In this document: piece after piece, positions 10,458 to 22,600 of the stretch
How positions within the stretch are numbered: position 1 is the stretch's first letter
Layout: every line of letters begins with the position of its first letter
Source of the DNA: Polytrichum commune
Taxonomy: Eukaryota; Streptophyta; Polytrichopsida; Polytrichales; Polytrichaceae
DNA: 64,000 nt
Reading direction: 5' to 3'
Assembly (NCBI GenBank): GCA_950295325.1
Contig: OX485805.1
Coordinates: 43,734,758 to 43,798,757, forward strand
Notes under the pieces: model-generated
What the model was told of the DNA's origin: nothing
What the model saw: only the letters and a program-made list of their open reading frames with translations
Database searches by the model: none
Made by a program: the position numbers and the translations under genes

Positions 10458-10471
10458 GTGGGCCCATAACC
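10458..10471 (-). other. Half-tRNA type primer-binding site of the copia element
   Basis: Directly inside the 5' LTR the element strand reads GGTTATGGGCCCACT. This is complementary to the anticodon stem-loop of plant initiator tRNA-Met (GTGGGCCCATAACCC), not to the tRNA 3' end. Drosophila copia is known to be primed by a cleaved half of initiator tRNA-Met through the same internal region. So this element most likely uses half-tRNA priming; the pairing is seen, the mechanism is inferred. Confidence 0.8.
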
Positions 10472-10809
10472 TAAAGACAAACAGATGGAAATGCACAAGT
10501 ATCTGTGCGAGGAAACAATTGATGGAAACAAAAATTTTATTTCTCCCTTATCTAATACATTCTACGAAATACAGTGTTCTAACTATTCCTGAGCCTAATG
10601 TATGATCCTTGCCGACATAGCCATGTCCTGCCGAGCATTCTACTCTTGACACTCTATCTGCACAAGATACCGGAACACTGATTCACTTGAGGTAAAGTAA
10701 CAATCTACTCCTGTGATTCTAGAACTTACTCTACTAGAAGTTTCCTAATCTCTAACAGAATTCATCCAGACGAATGAGTAATGAACGTAACTAACTAATC
10801 CGTTCATCA
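10472..10809 (-). repeat. copia 5' LTR (338 bp)
   Basis: The partner of 4749-5086, with three mismatches. In element orientation it should carry the promoter and the RNA start. It ends against the second TTTTG duplication at 10810-10814, after which carboxykinase exon sequence resumes. Confidence 0.93.
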
Positions 10810-12727
10810 TTTTGGGACTCCGGACTTCACAATTTACAATGCCGGACAGTTCCCTTGCAATCGATATACACACTACATGACATCCTCAACTAGCATAGAT
10901 CTGAACCTGAAACGGAAAGAGATGGTGATTCTGGGGACGCAATATGCTGGAGAGATGAAGAAGGGTCTATTCAGCGTTATGCACTACTTGATGCCCAAAA
11001 GAGGAATTCTGTCGTTGCATTCGGGCTGCAATATGGGGAAGGCAGGGGATGTCGCCTTGTTTTTTGGATTATCAGGTATCGTTGGTAAAAAAAACGAGAA
11101 GCTCACGTGCTTGATCAACTGAAGCTACAATTTGTGTCCGTACTTGGACGTGTTTCTGACTGTTATTGATGGTGTGGCAGGTACCGGTAAGACGACGTTA
11201 TCTACCGACGAGAATCGATACCTCATTGGTGATGACGAACACTGCTGGAGTGAGAACGGTGTGTCAAATATTGAGGGAGGATGTTATGCGAAGACCATTG
11301 ACCTTGCCCGGGAGAAGGAGCCAGAAATTCGGAATGTAATCAAGTTTGGAACCGGTGAGTTTGTAAGTGTGTCTGGGCGGGTGAGATAAGGGGAGGGGGG
11401 TTTGAGGTGTGGCTATTCAAAGTACTTCGACATCTAAAGATTATTGACGGAATTTTTGTTTCCTGCAGTGCTTGAGAACGTAGTCTTCGAGGAGCACTAC
11501 AGGGATGTTGATTACACAGATAAATCTGTGACTGGTAAGTTGCAGAATCGTGCTAATTGGTCGTATATTGAGTGCTCTCTGTACCCGCTGTTACAGTATA
11601 GATGCCTAGTGATGTACGAGACTTATTGGTTTTTATTGATTGATTCTGTCTTGTTGTACAGAGAACACAAGGGCAGCTTATCCTATAGAGTTCATCCCGA
11701 ACGTCAAGTTGCCTTGCGTGGGACCACACCCAAAGAATGTTATCCTGCTCGCATGTGATGCATTTGGTGTCTTGCCACCAGTCAGCAAATTGACGCATGC
11801 ACAGACGATGTATCACTTCATCAGCGGTTACACTGCCTTGGTATGCAATTTGTGGATTAGAAATCCCATTTGAAAGGAATAACCAATTTGTCCTTTTTAT
11901 GGTTTCCTGAATTCCTGGACAATGTACTTGGGAGTGAAATGGTTATGGATATGCAGGTTGCAGGAACTGTTGATGGCGTGAAGGAACCAACTGCGACCTT
12001 CTCGGCTTGCTTTGGAGCAGCTTTCATCATGCTGCACCCAACGAAATATGCTGCCATGCTTGCAGACAAGATGAAGAGACATGGTGCTACTGCCTGGCTC
12101 GTGAACACCGGCTGGACTGGTGGCAGGTACGATTTGAAAGCGCATGAATTTTTTACTACACTCGGAACAAAGATTTTGTGTTATTTATTCCTGTATGTGG
12201 TTGGGTTTATCACGCTTGTGTCAGTTATTTGAATCTTGACAAACAACTAGTAATTCTCGGGTGCTTTTCTGGCGGCAGCTATGGTGTCGGGAGCAGAATG
12301 AAATTAACTGGCGTATACAAGAAAGATCATCAATGCCATTCATGACGGCTCGTTGTTGGAAGCTGAATATGAGAAGACCCCGATCTTTAACCTGGCTGTA
12401 CCCACCAAGGTCAACGGCATTCCAACAGAAGTTTTGCACCCGGAGAACTCGGTATGCGATCTGCACATTCGGCCGGCTGTCCTCATTTCAAGGATCATTA
12501 GCCTTGACATTTTTTCTCTAATTTGCTGTGTGCAAATGATTTGTGGTTTCTGAGTTTTGAGTACATGGTCTGTGCAGTGGTCAGACAAGAAGCAGTACAC
12601 GGAGACCCTGAAGAAGCTGGCTGGTCTTTTCCAGAAGAACTTTGAGGTGTATGCCGACTACAAGGTCGGTGGAGACAGTAAGCTGACACAGGAGATTCTT
12701 TCGGCCGGACCAACATTGGAATTTTGA
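10810..12727 (+). pseudogene. PCK: PEP carboxykinase (ATP), 3' exons; gene disrupted
   Basis: This is the rest of the gene after the copia element. Exons: 10815-11075 ([35 protein letters not shown]), 11181-11354 (P-loop GTGKTTLS, then [12 protein letters not shown]), 11469-11534, 11662-11840 ([19 protein letters not shown]), 11957-12126 ([20 protein letters not shown]), 12279-12451, and 12578-12727 with stop TGA (WSDKKQY to GPTLEF). ATP- and metal-binding motifs are intact. In the exon from 12279, four extra bases (ACTG, 12307-12310) lie between codons for KL and AYTRKII, shifting the frame to an early stop. All other joints keep phase, so decay is recent. Confidence 0.9.
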
Positions 12728-15700
12728 TTTATAGGCACCCATGTGCCTCGTGAAGATGGTGTTGCAGTGTTTTTCTCAGTGATGTATCATGTAAGTCACT
12801 GAGTTCCACTCAATGATCGGGGAGAACTGGCAGTTAGTTACAAATGAACCGGTTGAGTTTGAGAAATAACCGGTTGAAGTTCAAGACTGCAGGAAAGTTA
12901 CCGATCATTTTAGAGGATTTTATGGAATATACCCCAATTTAACAAAGAAAAACCAGAGGATGTCAACATGTAACCGGTTGGACTTGCAAACACTAGGATC
13001 TCAACCGATTATGCCCAAAAATCTCCCCAATCACTGGTTCCACTAGTAGAGTTTGAGAATGATTCTGAGGATCATTCTCGGAGAAGATTGACGATTAGCT
13101 TTGATTAAGTTACGTCAGGTGGGTTGAGCCCTTTCTTTGGGTTATATTTTTCCTTCCAAGGTCTAACAAGACTCTGGTAGCACATTCTTATTTAACAACC
13201 TGTCCATATCCTAATTTAAACTTCTTGTCAATACCAAACAGTCAGATTTCAATCAAACTTTTGTAAAGTTTACGGGTATCAATCTTTTATGCATTTGTGT
13301 TTTTCATCATCTGTTTTTCAGTGTGTGAAGTGCAAGTTGATGCTGGCTTGTATTTCATCACTTGTTGGAGTGGTTGTCCTTGTGAGGGTGATGATTTGCA
13401 TTCTCTCAATTGCATAATCATGCATTTATTATGGGTAGAGCGAGTATTATTCCAATTCCTCAGCTTGGAAAGAATGATATCTCAATAAATTTCGGACCTC
13501 TTCCGATTTGTTTCAAAAGATTGGTTCGAAAACACTTGCTTACCATCTGTGCAACTTGCAAATTATGAGAGGATGAAATGTTTACAAGTACTCAACCTTA
13601 CTATAGGTTAGTTGGTTTCAATCATCCTTACTTTCCTGTCACCTTGTTGACCAAAGATTTGACACTAGGCACAAATTTGACAACCAATATGGAAAGCATC
13701 ATGGGGTTTTATGTCGTTCAGAAACCCATGACAGCCCAGCATCATATCACATTTGATGACCTTAGGGAGATTTTTTTTTGCTAAAGAGGGAAGCTCTTTT
13801 TATCTTAGGGAAGTTAGATTACATCTCTCCTTGGGATTTTTCAAAATACAAATGTGAACCATTGCCACCATCACAATGCAAGATTGTTGTTGATTACTGC
13901 ACCTCAAATTGAACATTGAAATTGGATGGTGATGTTGCATTTGCTCTTATAATGTAGTCGAAAATGAAGCAGACTTTGTGTTGGAGATAGGTTTCAGTCA
14001 TAATTAGCAAATATAAATCTTTCTTTTGTTTGGACCATGAAGTTGACAAATGTTGATTAATGCGTCTATCTCACACAGCCTATTACAATCCTCCACTTTG
14101 ACACCGTCTTGATGTACTTATAGTCCCCATAAATCTATTGACCTCCTAGACTTTGAATCTTATTTTCATTTCAATGAAATTGGCTTAGATGTGCCAATTC
14201 AATATACAAATAAATCAGAACATGGAAATATGTCAATTCTAGTATATTGACGCTTGCAAAAAAAGAAAACTACTATTTTCTCCAAACCATCAAATCATTG
14301 AACGGGAAATGGGAGCTCTACAAAGCCCTACATATGAATGAACGGGAAAGGGACCACCGAGTTGACAATAGCATGAACGGGAAAGGGAGCACCCATAGCT
14401 TGAATAGATGTTTTGGAATGAAGACATCCTAGCACATAACTCACAAGATTTGATAATTTGGTATAAGTCTGTGGAATATTGAGTCATGTTTCAATAATGA
14501 ATTGGTACCTTTCTTTTATTTTTAAATTTTAGTTTTTTTAATAATGGAATTGGTACACAATATAAGTTTGGGGAGGAATGATAGCAACAAAGGTTAAAGC
14601 TAAGCTGCTAAGAAATAATGAAGCATTCATGAAAACAAATTATGAAATTCTTTAGCAATAGCATGTGTTAGAAACCTTCGCTCATAATAATAAACCTTTG
14701 ATAACCTTTATTGTTATCTTTCCTAGTACAACTGTTCATAATTTGAATTGGTGTCTCTGTTCATGTAAATGCAATTCCGTTTGGAATTGTATTGTATCGT
14801 GCATGGATTGATGACACGAGATTTTTCTTTGATAACACTCTAGTTAAATCTAGAGAACATGAACTTTAATATTTTGTATTGCAGTTTGACATCTTTTATG
14901 TCAATGTACATCTTTAATGAAGCCTACCAAGTATTTCGACTCACACAAGGTGGAACCATGTGAAAATAAAACATTTGCCATAAATCATTCATTGGTTTAG
15001 GATAATGGCCATATTTTGGATTGGTGAATATATTGGCTTTGTGAGACGAGTTGTTGCAATGAATGTGGAGTGGATGTTATTATTATTGACGGGTGGGGGG
15101 TGGTGATTTACTTTAGGTACATGGTCCTTAGAGTAGCGCCATGAGGCTTTTTGGCGATTTAGGGTTTCTCATCATTTAGGGAGAATTTAAGGAAAATTTA
15201 CCTAGGTTAAAAACATGTCCATCCAAAATATTGATTTTTGATTAACTTTTATTATTTGTTTTGTGATCCCTGTAAATTGTCAAAGTGCTCTGCAATATTG
15301 GGTCCATTGGTGTCATATAGGGGGGGGTCCACTAATGCTGGATTGTTAGGTGAAAACTACCTCCAAATTAGTTTATAACACATAAGAGCCTTCTATTGAG
15401 TAAGACCATTGTTCACGTGTTGTGGAACAATTCTTAATATATAGGTGTGAATAAACACCCCCCAAGGAATATTGCTTGGGAGGTATCAGAGGAATAATCA
15501 CCTAAAAGTATGAAGGTTTGAGCACGAATCAATGATGTATACTTTATAAAAAATTAATTAATGACCTTATTTGGGTTTGGTATACAAGAGAAAGTTCTAG
15601 AGGGTTTCAATTTAGGGCACATCCATATGGTTAGAACAAGAATTAGTATGTTTTTTCTCCACCAACTCATTTTGAAACCATTTTCCTTCAAAAAAATAAA

Positions 15701-17770
15701 ATTCCAAGTCATATGAAAACCAACTCAATCTTTGAGAGGATTGGCAAAAAGAATGAGCCTCATAACTTTGGTGGAAAATCTGAAAGATGTTCACATCACC
15801 GACCTTGTTCCTTTTCCCAAACAGTAAATTTTGTAACAAAGATTTTTTCTGGGTTCCAGACACTTCAAGGTCCATATCTTAGAGACTAACTTGACTACTT
15901 ATCTTAATCAGACGCCTGTGTTTGAGTGCTATGTGGTTAGATGGGGCTCTTGAAACGGATACCAAAACAACATGTCTTGAAATAAAAAATAAATCCCTGG
16001 GGGCTAAGGATCACTAATGTAAAGTCCTACGAACCAAGTGTTAGAGGCCAAGGCTTGAAAATTTCATAATATACCTCCTTGCTTCTCTCATTCATTCTCT
16101 TTGGGCTCTTCATGTTTCGAATTTTGTCTCACCTCTTGAGTTTTAGGATTTTGTGTATGCGGTATGATTTTCCATATACACAAAACCTTGGTGGTTCTAG
16201 TGTTTTTCAGGGCCATTCGACAAATCATGATGGTTGTAGTAGTTGCACAAGAACTGCCATTGGTGACCACTATGGAGCTATGACGATGATATTTGGCATG
16301 ATCATTGTAGGCATTGAACCATGTAAACATAGTGATTGGATGTACGAGAGAGCTTATGGAACTATAGAGAGACAATTGATAGGTAGTTATTCAACTCAAA
16401 TGTTTAAGCAATGAACAAGGTTGCATCTATAAACTTTACATATTTATGTTCAATTGTAACATTTAAAAAAAAAATTCAGATTCTCATATCAGAGCTTGTA
16501 TTCTAGTAGAGACATGTGTAGCTATAGTACTAGGTCGATTAGGAAGTGATAATACATTACAAATGTGTGGTAAGGTCTTTGGAGTGGCAAAAAATACAAC
16601 TTTTATGATAGTAAAAAAAAATTTGTGCATCCATTAGGAAACATTTAAATCCTTTAGTATTTGAAAACCAAGCAGGCAAAGTATAAAACAAATGATAACT
16701 TTGTAAGAAATTCCATATGTTATTGGAACTATAGAGGACAACTACATACTTATAATTGCTCCTAAACTTGATCCAATATCTTATTATTGCCGTAAAGGAT
16801 TTTATTCAATTTTATACCAAAGAGTACTAGATTCAAAATGCAAATTTTTGAAATTTGTAACCATACTACTACTGTTTTCAACCATCTTGGAAAACATATA
16901 TATGACTTGTTCATGAAATGACTTCTTACCACTTCTCAAAGGAGATTGTGAAGTTGGTTCCGATGTAGGCTCAGTGTCCAAGAAATCAATATTTTCTTTA
17001 TGTGTAGCTGGAGTGGTTGGTTGGTTAGAACATTTATTTCCAGATGATGTAACATGCTTTAAGACCGTTCTAGTTTGATACCATCACTAATCAATTGAAT
17101 TGTAAAATTTTCATTCAAAATGTTCCTTTTTTATTTTATTTATTTATTTTTTTGCATTGCAAACTTCAACAACTTCTATAGGTTCGGTGATCAAATTGAA
17201 CCGATCATAGGTGTTTGACACTGAAAAAGAAAAATTTCTTTTTCTTGCTAGAACATGACGGAATGGTTGAAATGCGTGACATCCTACACTAGACACACCT
17301 CTTTCTTGCAGATTGGGCAGATTGCAGATTAGGGCAAGAAACAAGAAATGAAGAAGAAAATGATGAGTGCATATCAAAAGTGTGAAGGGTCTAGGTTTGG
17401 AGTTGCCATTCGTTTGATCCACCAATGGACATCAAATGGAAATATTTTATTTGTGTACTCATTGATCCCAAAGCCCTTTGTTGACCCCCCAATCCATGGG
17501 GGTTCCTTTTGTGCCTTGGAAGCCATCTCAAAACCAACATTTTACAGAATATAATATTCAATCAATTGTTGGCGTTGACTCTAGTCTACAGCTCTTCGGA
17601 TTCGCCTTAAAGCTCTCTACCAATAGGATAGCGAGCTTTCCCTGGGTTCTTGGCCTCGATTCCTAGTGTAAAATTGGGCCTCAGAAGACTTGTGAAGGCC
17701 TGAGAAAACGCAGAGACGAGAGATATGCTTCGATCTCTGGCTTCCGGTTGTGTTCAAAGTACCAAGAGGT
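12728..17770. other. Repeat-derived spacer without a recognisable gene
   Basis: No gene is supported here. 12780-13030 has several AACCGGTT motifs and a GGGGAGAACTGGC stretch that resembles the intron after the leader segment of the kinase units (19160-19330). 14430-15990 is partly repeated at 37137-37745. A 111-codon frame at 16079-16414 has no motif I recognise and no support beyond its length. Confidence 0.5.
14430..15990. repeat. Dispersed repeat shared with 37137-37745
   Basis: 14430-14605 (from TAGCACATAACTCACAA) and 15540-15990 (from ACCTTATTTGG) match adjacent parts of 37137-37745 in the same order and strand. The intervening ~935 bp here is absent there, so either this copy gained an insert or the other lost one. 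No coding sequence is evident, and the family is unidentified. Confidence 0.6.
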
Positions 17771-19626
17771 CGGGAAAGATGGACATTCCTGGAGGTATGA
17801 GGATGCTCCGTCTCCTCCACTCTCCGATTCTCCTCTTCCGCCTATGGAGGCTCATTAGTGCCAGGCAGCAGGAGGCACTGTAGTTTAAGAAGAGACTCTT
17901 TCCCAAGAGTCGGGCGAAGGCAAATGGTTTTGACCTGGCTGCAGGAGGGGACTCACGGGAAGCAGTTGGGGAGGGCCTGCGCAGGCTGGCCTTTGGGCAT
18001 GGAGCAGCACTGGCACCCCCGAAGCAGAGCTCGTTGGCGAGTGCTTCACAACTTACGGGCCCTTCAACCTCCTGTCGGTGAATCCTGGCCATGGCCGGGC
18101 TGCAATAAGTTTGAGAATTCATAGTTCACGTAGTAGTCTTAGTCTGCGATTGCGGTCGTGGATGTGCAGCAGGAAAGGGAAGAACGAGCGGGTGGAAAAA
18201 CATGGACCTCGTATCCAGATTTCTCTCAGTTTATGCTCATCCCCGCCTGTGTCTCCTTTTGTTGGTGTAGGAAAATCTTGTTTTCGCCCGACAGAGATGC
18301 CAACCTTGGTAGAAATAGGCTATGAACTCTATAATTCGATCATGTATTCTGTTTGGCTGCACATGTTAAGAATCCTCATTGCATCGGTGAGTGGAATCCC
18401 GCAAAGGCTGATCGTGGAGCCGAGCATTCAAGTTTCAGAAGCGGAGGTGAGACGCAAAAGTTATAGGAGGTCTAAGTGAAGAGTCCTTTACATTTAGGAA
18501 AACTGCTTCCGTAGCCGTTTCGTGAGAGTGGATCCCCATTTCTTCGAGGCCTTTTGTAGCAACAAGTACGAGATAAGGATCACAAAGATCAAGACGTGTA
18601 CCAGAAATACAATGAATTTCCGCACTCTCTGGATGATCGATAGCCTGATCTCCGTGCCCTCTCTCTGTGATAGAGTTTCATCGATCCTGTTACTTGTCTC
18701 TTGATTCAATCTTATGTAGAAACAGACCAAGGAGTCCATGTCTTATGCATGTTGTTGAATCTGGATATCACCTGTATACACTCAATGCTCTGTCATGCTA
18801 GCCGTTGGGAACTGGTTTGACAATCAACAAATCCATTTTTCATAATTTGACTATATGCACCCAGGAGTCTCTTCAGTAGGTGTACATTTACAGAACTTCG
18901 GTTTGTGATTCGGCTCTCATTTTGCTTCCCGTGGAACTTTTGTTCATAGTAGAATTGTAGACATACCGCATGCACATATGCTTATACCCATCCGATCATT
19001 GCGGACTTACGGTGTCATTTCTGCAGTATATGTTCCTGATATTAAGTGATACGTTAACCTGTTGAGGAAATGTTCTCTGTGCAGATCTTTGTTGTGGGGT
19101 CACTACGTGCATTGCAAGGGCAGTTCTTGGGTATTAAGTATATCAATGAAAGGGGAGAACTGGCTACTACTTACAGTTCAACTGGTTCGTTTTTCCAAAT
19201 TTCGGGTTTAAAATTCAAACTCTAGGAAATGAACCGAACGACATTTTTGGGAAATTTTACTACTTTAAGTTAAAATACAATGAACAACCGAAGCATTTCA
19301 ATGAATAACCGGTTGACAATGAAGAAGTAAAGAGACTGACCGAGTTGGCTCAAATTTCTCCACGTTCGCTGAGGTATATCCATGGTGTTGCTTAAACTAA
19401 TTGCAGATCTCCGGTGAATGTTGAAGGGTGCTTCTGCCCATCCTCAAATAATCTTCTAAGTGTTATCTTTCTTTCTTGGTCAAGATATGTTTTCTGTGGT
19501 CATGTAAGTGAACTAATTTTCACCTCGAGGTAATCTTCTTGTCATCTCTTGCTCTTGCGTGCAGGAACTTCAGACCAGGGCGCACTGTGCACTTCCTGAT
19601 GAGGCAGGATATGCTCGCTGACACCA
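17771..19626 (+). other. Leader region of kinase unit 1
   Basis: Homology with the second unit starts abruptly at about 17771 (GGACATTCCTGGAGG). The region has short frames kept open in both copies. One is MPTLVEIGYELYNS... at 18297-18479 (60 codons, five amino-acid differences between copies). The other is a segment at 19085-19185 reading GIKYINERGELATT, preceded by an acceptor-like TGTGCAG. The last leader piece begins after GCGTGCAG at 19564. These look like 5' UTR or unassigned upstream exons with introns; I recognise no protein family. The promoter would lie in or before this region. Confidence 0.5.
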
Positions 19627-19634
19627 ATGGCTAA
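19599..19634 (+). promoter_or_regulatory. Upstream ORF overlapping the kinase start codon (copy 1)
   Basis: An ATG at 19599 opens an 11-codon frame (MRQDMLADTNG) whose TAA at 19632-19634 lies just inside the kinase coding sequence, overlapping the ATG at 19627 in another frame. An internal ATG at 19611 gives the shorter form MLADTNG. Copy 2 keeps the short form. Such overlap usually lowers main-frame translation, or allows re-initiation at the overlapping ATG. Regulation is inferred; the frame could also be the end of an upstream coding exon. Confidence 0.4.
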
Positions 19635-22600
19635 TTATTTGAGGTTTGCTGGAGCTGTCCTAGATGAAATTGAGAGTGGTTTGTCGACCAGGAGGATCAT
19701 CTTGCAATTGAACGACGCACAGTGCAGTCGCCTCCTTGGGAATCTTAGAAAAACTCATGATCATTTTTACCAGAGCCTATTGTTCCCAAAACGTACACTG
19801 CGTCAAAAATTTCTTCCATTTTATAAGGAGTTCTATCGCATTGTGGAGCATACAGAAGCAATCGTGAAGGAGTGCAGTAAGCCGGATTGGCTGCAAGCAG
19901 CCATCATGCAAGCGGGCAACCAAGAGGTATTTATACAGATATCCCGGAAGCTCCATTTCTGCATGCATGGGTTTACTGAGACCGTTGAACCTGTTCTTCA
20001 CATCGGCAGTAACATTCAGTTCACTGCTCTAAGTGTAACAGTGGAGCAACATAAGGGGGACTTCTGTCAAGATTCTTTGAAATTTATGGAACGACTTAAG
20101 GAGGTCGTGAACCAACAGGTTTCAGAGGACACCATTACAGATCCTTGGAAACACCAAATCGCAGAATACCTCATTGAACGTGAGAATTACATGTCATCCA
20201 CGAACCTTGACTTGTACAAATCTCTCCCACAATTCTATGTTGCAAACCGTGAGTACCCAAGAGTTGGGGAACCCATTGGGTCAGGCTCAGCTGGATCGGT
20301 TCTGAAGGTGCGCTGGTTGGGGCTAGAATGTGCTAAAAAACACTTTGCTACTAATCCTGATGAGAGCAACTCACCACGGAAGTTGGAGCTAATGAAGGAG
20401 GTGAGCGCCCTGGTGCATTTAAACCATCCGCATATTGTAAAGATGCTCTGTGTGAGTATGGAGGGTGAGGTTTCTTTTTTGATGGAGCTCATGCCGATGA
20501 GCCTCCACAGTTTCATCAAGAAACGATGGAAGGGGCAGGAATACGTCCCCTTTACGTTGGCAGCTGCCACTGACATTATGTTGCAGATTGCCCTAGGCAT
20601 GGAATACCTTCATGGCAAAGGAGTGGTTCATCGCGACTTGAAATCCCAGAATATCCTTTTCACCCCTTCAGCTTGTGAAGGACTCTCTGATGAGGGCTAT
20701 GGAGACATTAAGGTGACAGATTTTGGGTTGTCTAAGACACTGACTCGTGAGTTAACTGAGCCTACTGGGATATTAGGAACTACTCGTTGGATGTCACCCG
20801 AGGTGTTAGGATGGAAAAAAGGAATAAAAACACAAATTGATTGGAGGAAAGCTGACACTTACAGCTTTGCAATGACGTGTTCGGAGATACTCACTGGGGA
20901 TACACCTTTCTCTGAAGGTGATTGCAGAATAGCTATGTTGTATGAAAGGATCACCAAGGGTGGAGAAAGACCAGCGCTGCCTTTGGCATGTCCAAAATTT
21001 CTAGCATCTTTTTTGACACAATGCTGGGATACAAATCCAGCTCTCCGTCCCAGTTTCATCGAGATCTGCAACATGCTTCAACTCCTCCAAGGTTTCCTCT
21101 TCAGAGGCTTTGAACTGATCCACACGAGCTGGTCATTAGCAGAAACTTCGAGTATGGATCAAACGAGTACACTCCGACGTGCAACATGGCCAGAGCAGGA
21201 CATACTCGTCGAAGTAGGCTTATCCTCGTTGAAGCAGTCCATATTTGACAGGTTCTTCAGGTCCTCCAAGATCTTCAAGTCGCAGTTGATAAGTCCCCAG
21301 TGTGATGAGGAGGCTTTGTCATGCATCCTCATGCAGAGTTTCCCACAACCAGTGGGTTTACGGGGAGTACAGGTATTTGATTTTAATTCCTCTCTAATTT
21401 ACGAGTCAAGGAAGGAAATGGAATTGAGGACGATGGCAAAGTGTAGATATTTTGTAGAGGGGATGAAGGCATTGACTGACAATCCTCGTAACCATCTGGT
21501 GAAATTGCAATACTGGCATTACGCTTCTTTCAAAGACTCAGAAGAAAACAGACTTTATGCTGTATATGACGCTTGGTCAAGCACTCTTTACGAGCATCTC
21601 AGTGGATTAAAGAAGACGCTCCCATGGAATACACGGTTACATATATTAACTGGATTCATGGCATGTCTTGTGTACTTCGTGGAGCTGATTGAGCTCAATG
21701 TGATTCGCTCGATTTCTCTCAGCACCAAAAGCGTTCTTCTGGACAAGAGCTACAACTTACAATTTACTGATGTAAGTCTGGTGCACGACACTGGATATGT
21801 TACGGCAACCAACGGGGATAATCTGAAAGGCATGGTTTACGAGATTGGAATTTTCATAATGGAGGTTCTCGGTGGAATCAGGAAACACCATATTGATACC
21901 TCGGATCAATATGCAACCTTAGATACAGGGTGGGTGCAAGACTTCATTGACCCGAGGCTGAATACTGGTTATCATAGAGGCCAAGCTGGTATTCTGTTGA
22001 GGCTCGCTTTCATGTGTACAAATCCTTATGAGCGTGGGAGGCCAACCATCTGGTCAGCTCGGGATATAATTACGTCAACTACGAATATGGTAACAAACCT
22101 GAGTCCTTCTCAAGTCCTAGTGCAACATTTAGCTCTTGATTTCCTTGATTGCAACGTAGCCTCTGAGTACACATGTCAAGAGGTGAGGGATATGACTAGC
22201 AATTTCTCGACGCCCAAAGGATATGGGAAGTACCTCGGGACATTGCCAAATGGAGAGAAAGTATTGGTGGACCAGTTGCATCCTAGTTCTGCATCTCCAA
22301 AAGAATTTATCGATCAGGTACATTTTCTAATGAAATAATTGTGGATGGCACACAACCACCGCATTTCCTCATTTCAATAGCTCTCATATTATGGTATTTA
22401 TATGGTATGACCAGGCCTGGTATGAAGAATTTGAGATTGGACTCAGTAGGTATGCAAGTTCGTTCCAGTGCCTCACAAGGCCATTCTATGCACTTCGAGA
22501 AACAATTGAGAGGCTCGATAAGAATTTGGGAACTAGAGTATTATCTCAACTGAGGTGCCTGGTTTTAATGCTTCAATTTGTGTAGACCAGTGTTGGTTTG

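Larger units (their letters stand above)
4749..10809 (-). mobile_element. Ty1/copia LTR retrotransposon inserted in a PCK exon
   Basis: A complete 6061-bp element: 338-bp LTRs, 5-bp target duplication TTTTG, primer-binding site at 10458-10471, gag-protease and integrase-RT-RNase H in copia order on the minus strand, and a purine tract beside the 3' LTR. The coding frame is broken only by one in-frame TAG (8934-8936). The 838 bp between the 3' LTR and the pol stop (5087-5924) hold no gene that I recognise. LTR near-identity and the single coding lesion mark it as recent. It sits antisense within a PEP carboxykinase exon and inactivates it. Confidence 0.95.

Noticed and set aside
17754-18124. 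Overlapping frames on both strands in the kinase leader (about 120 and 88 codons)
   Set aside because: The counterpart in copy 2 has stops and a 50-bp indel in these frames; only GC richness keeps them open.
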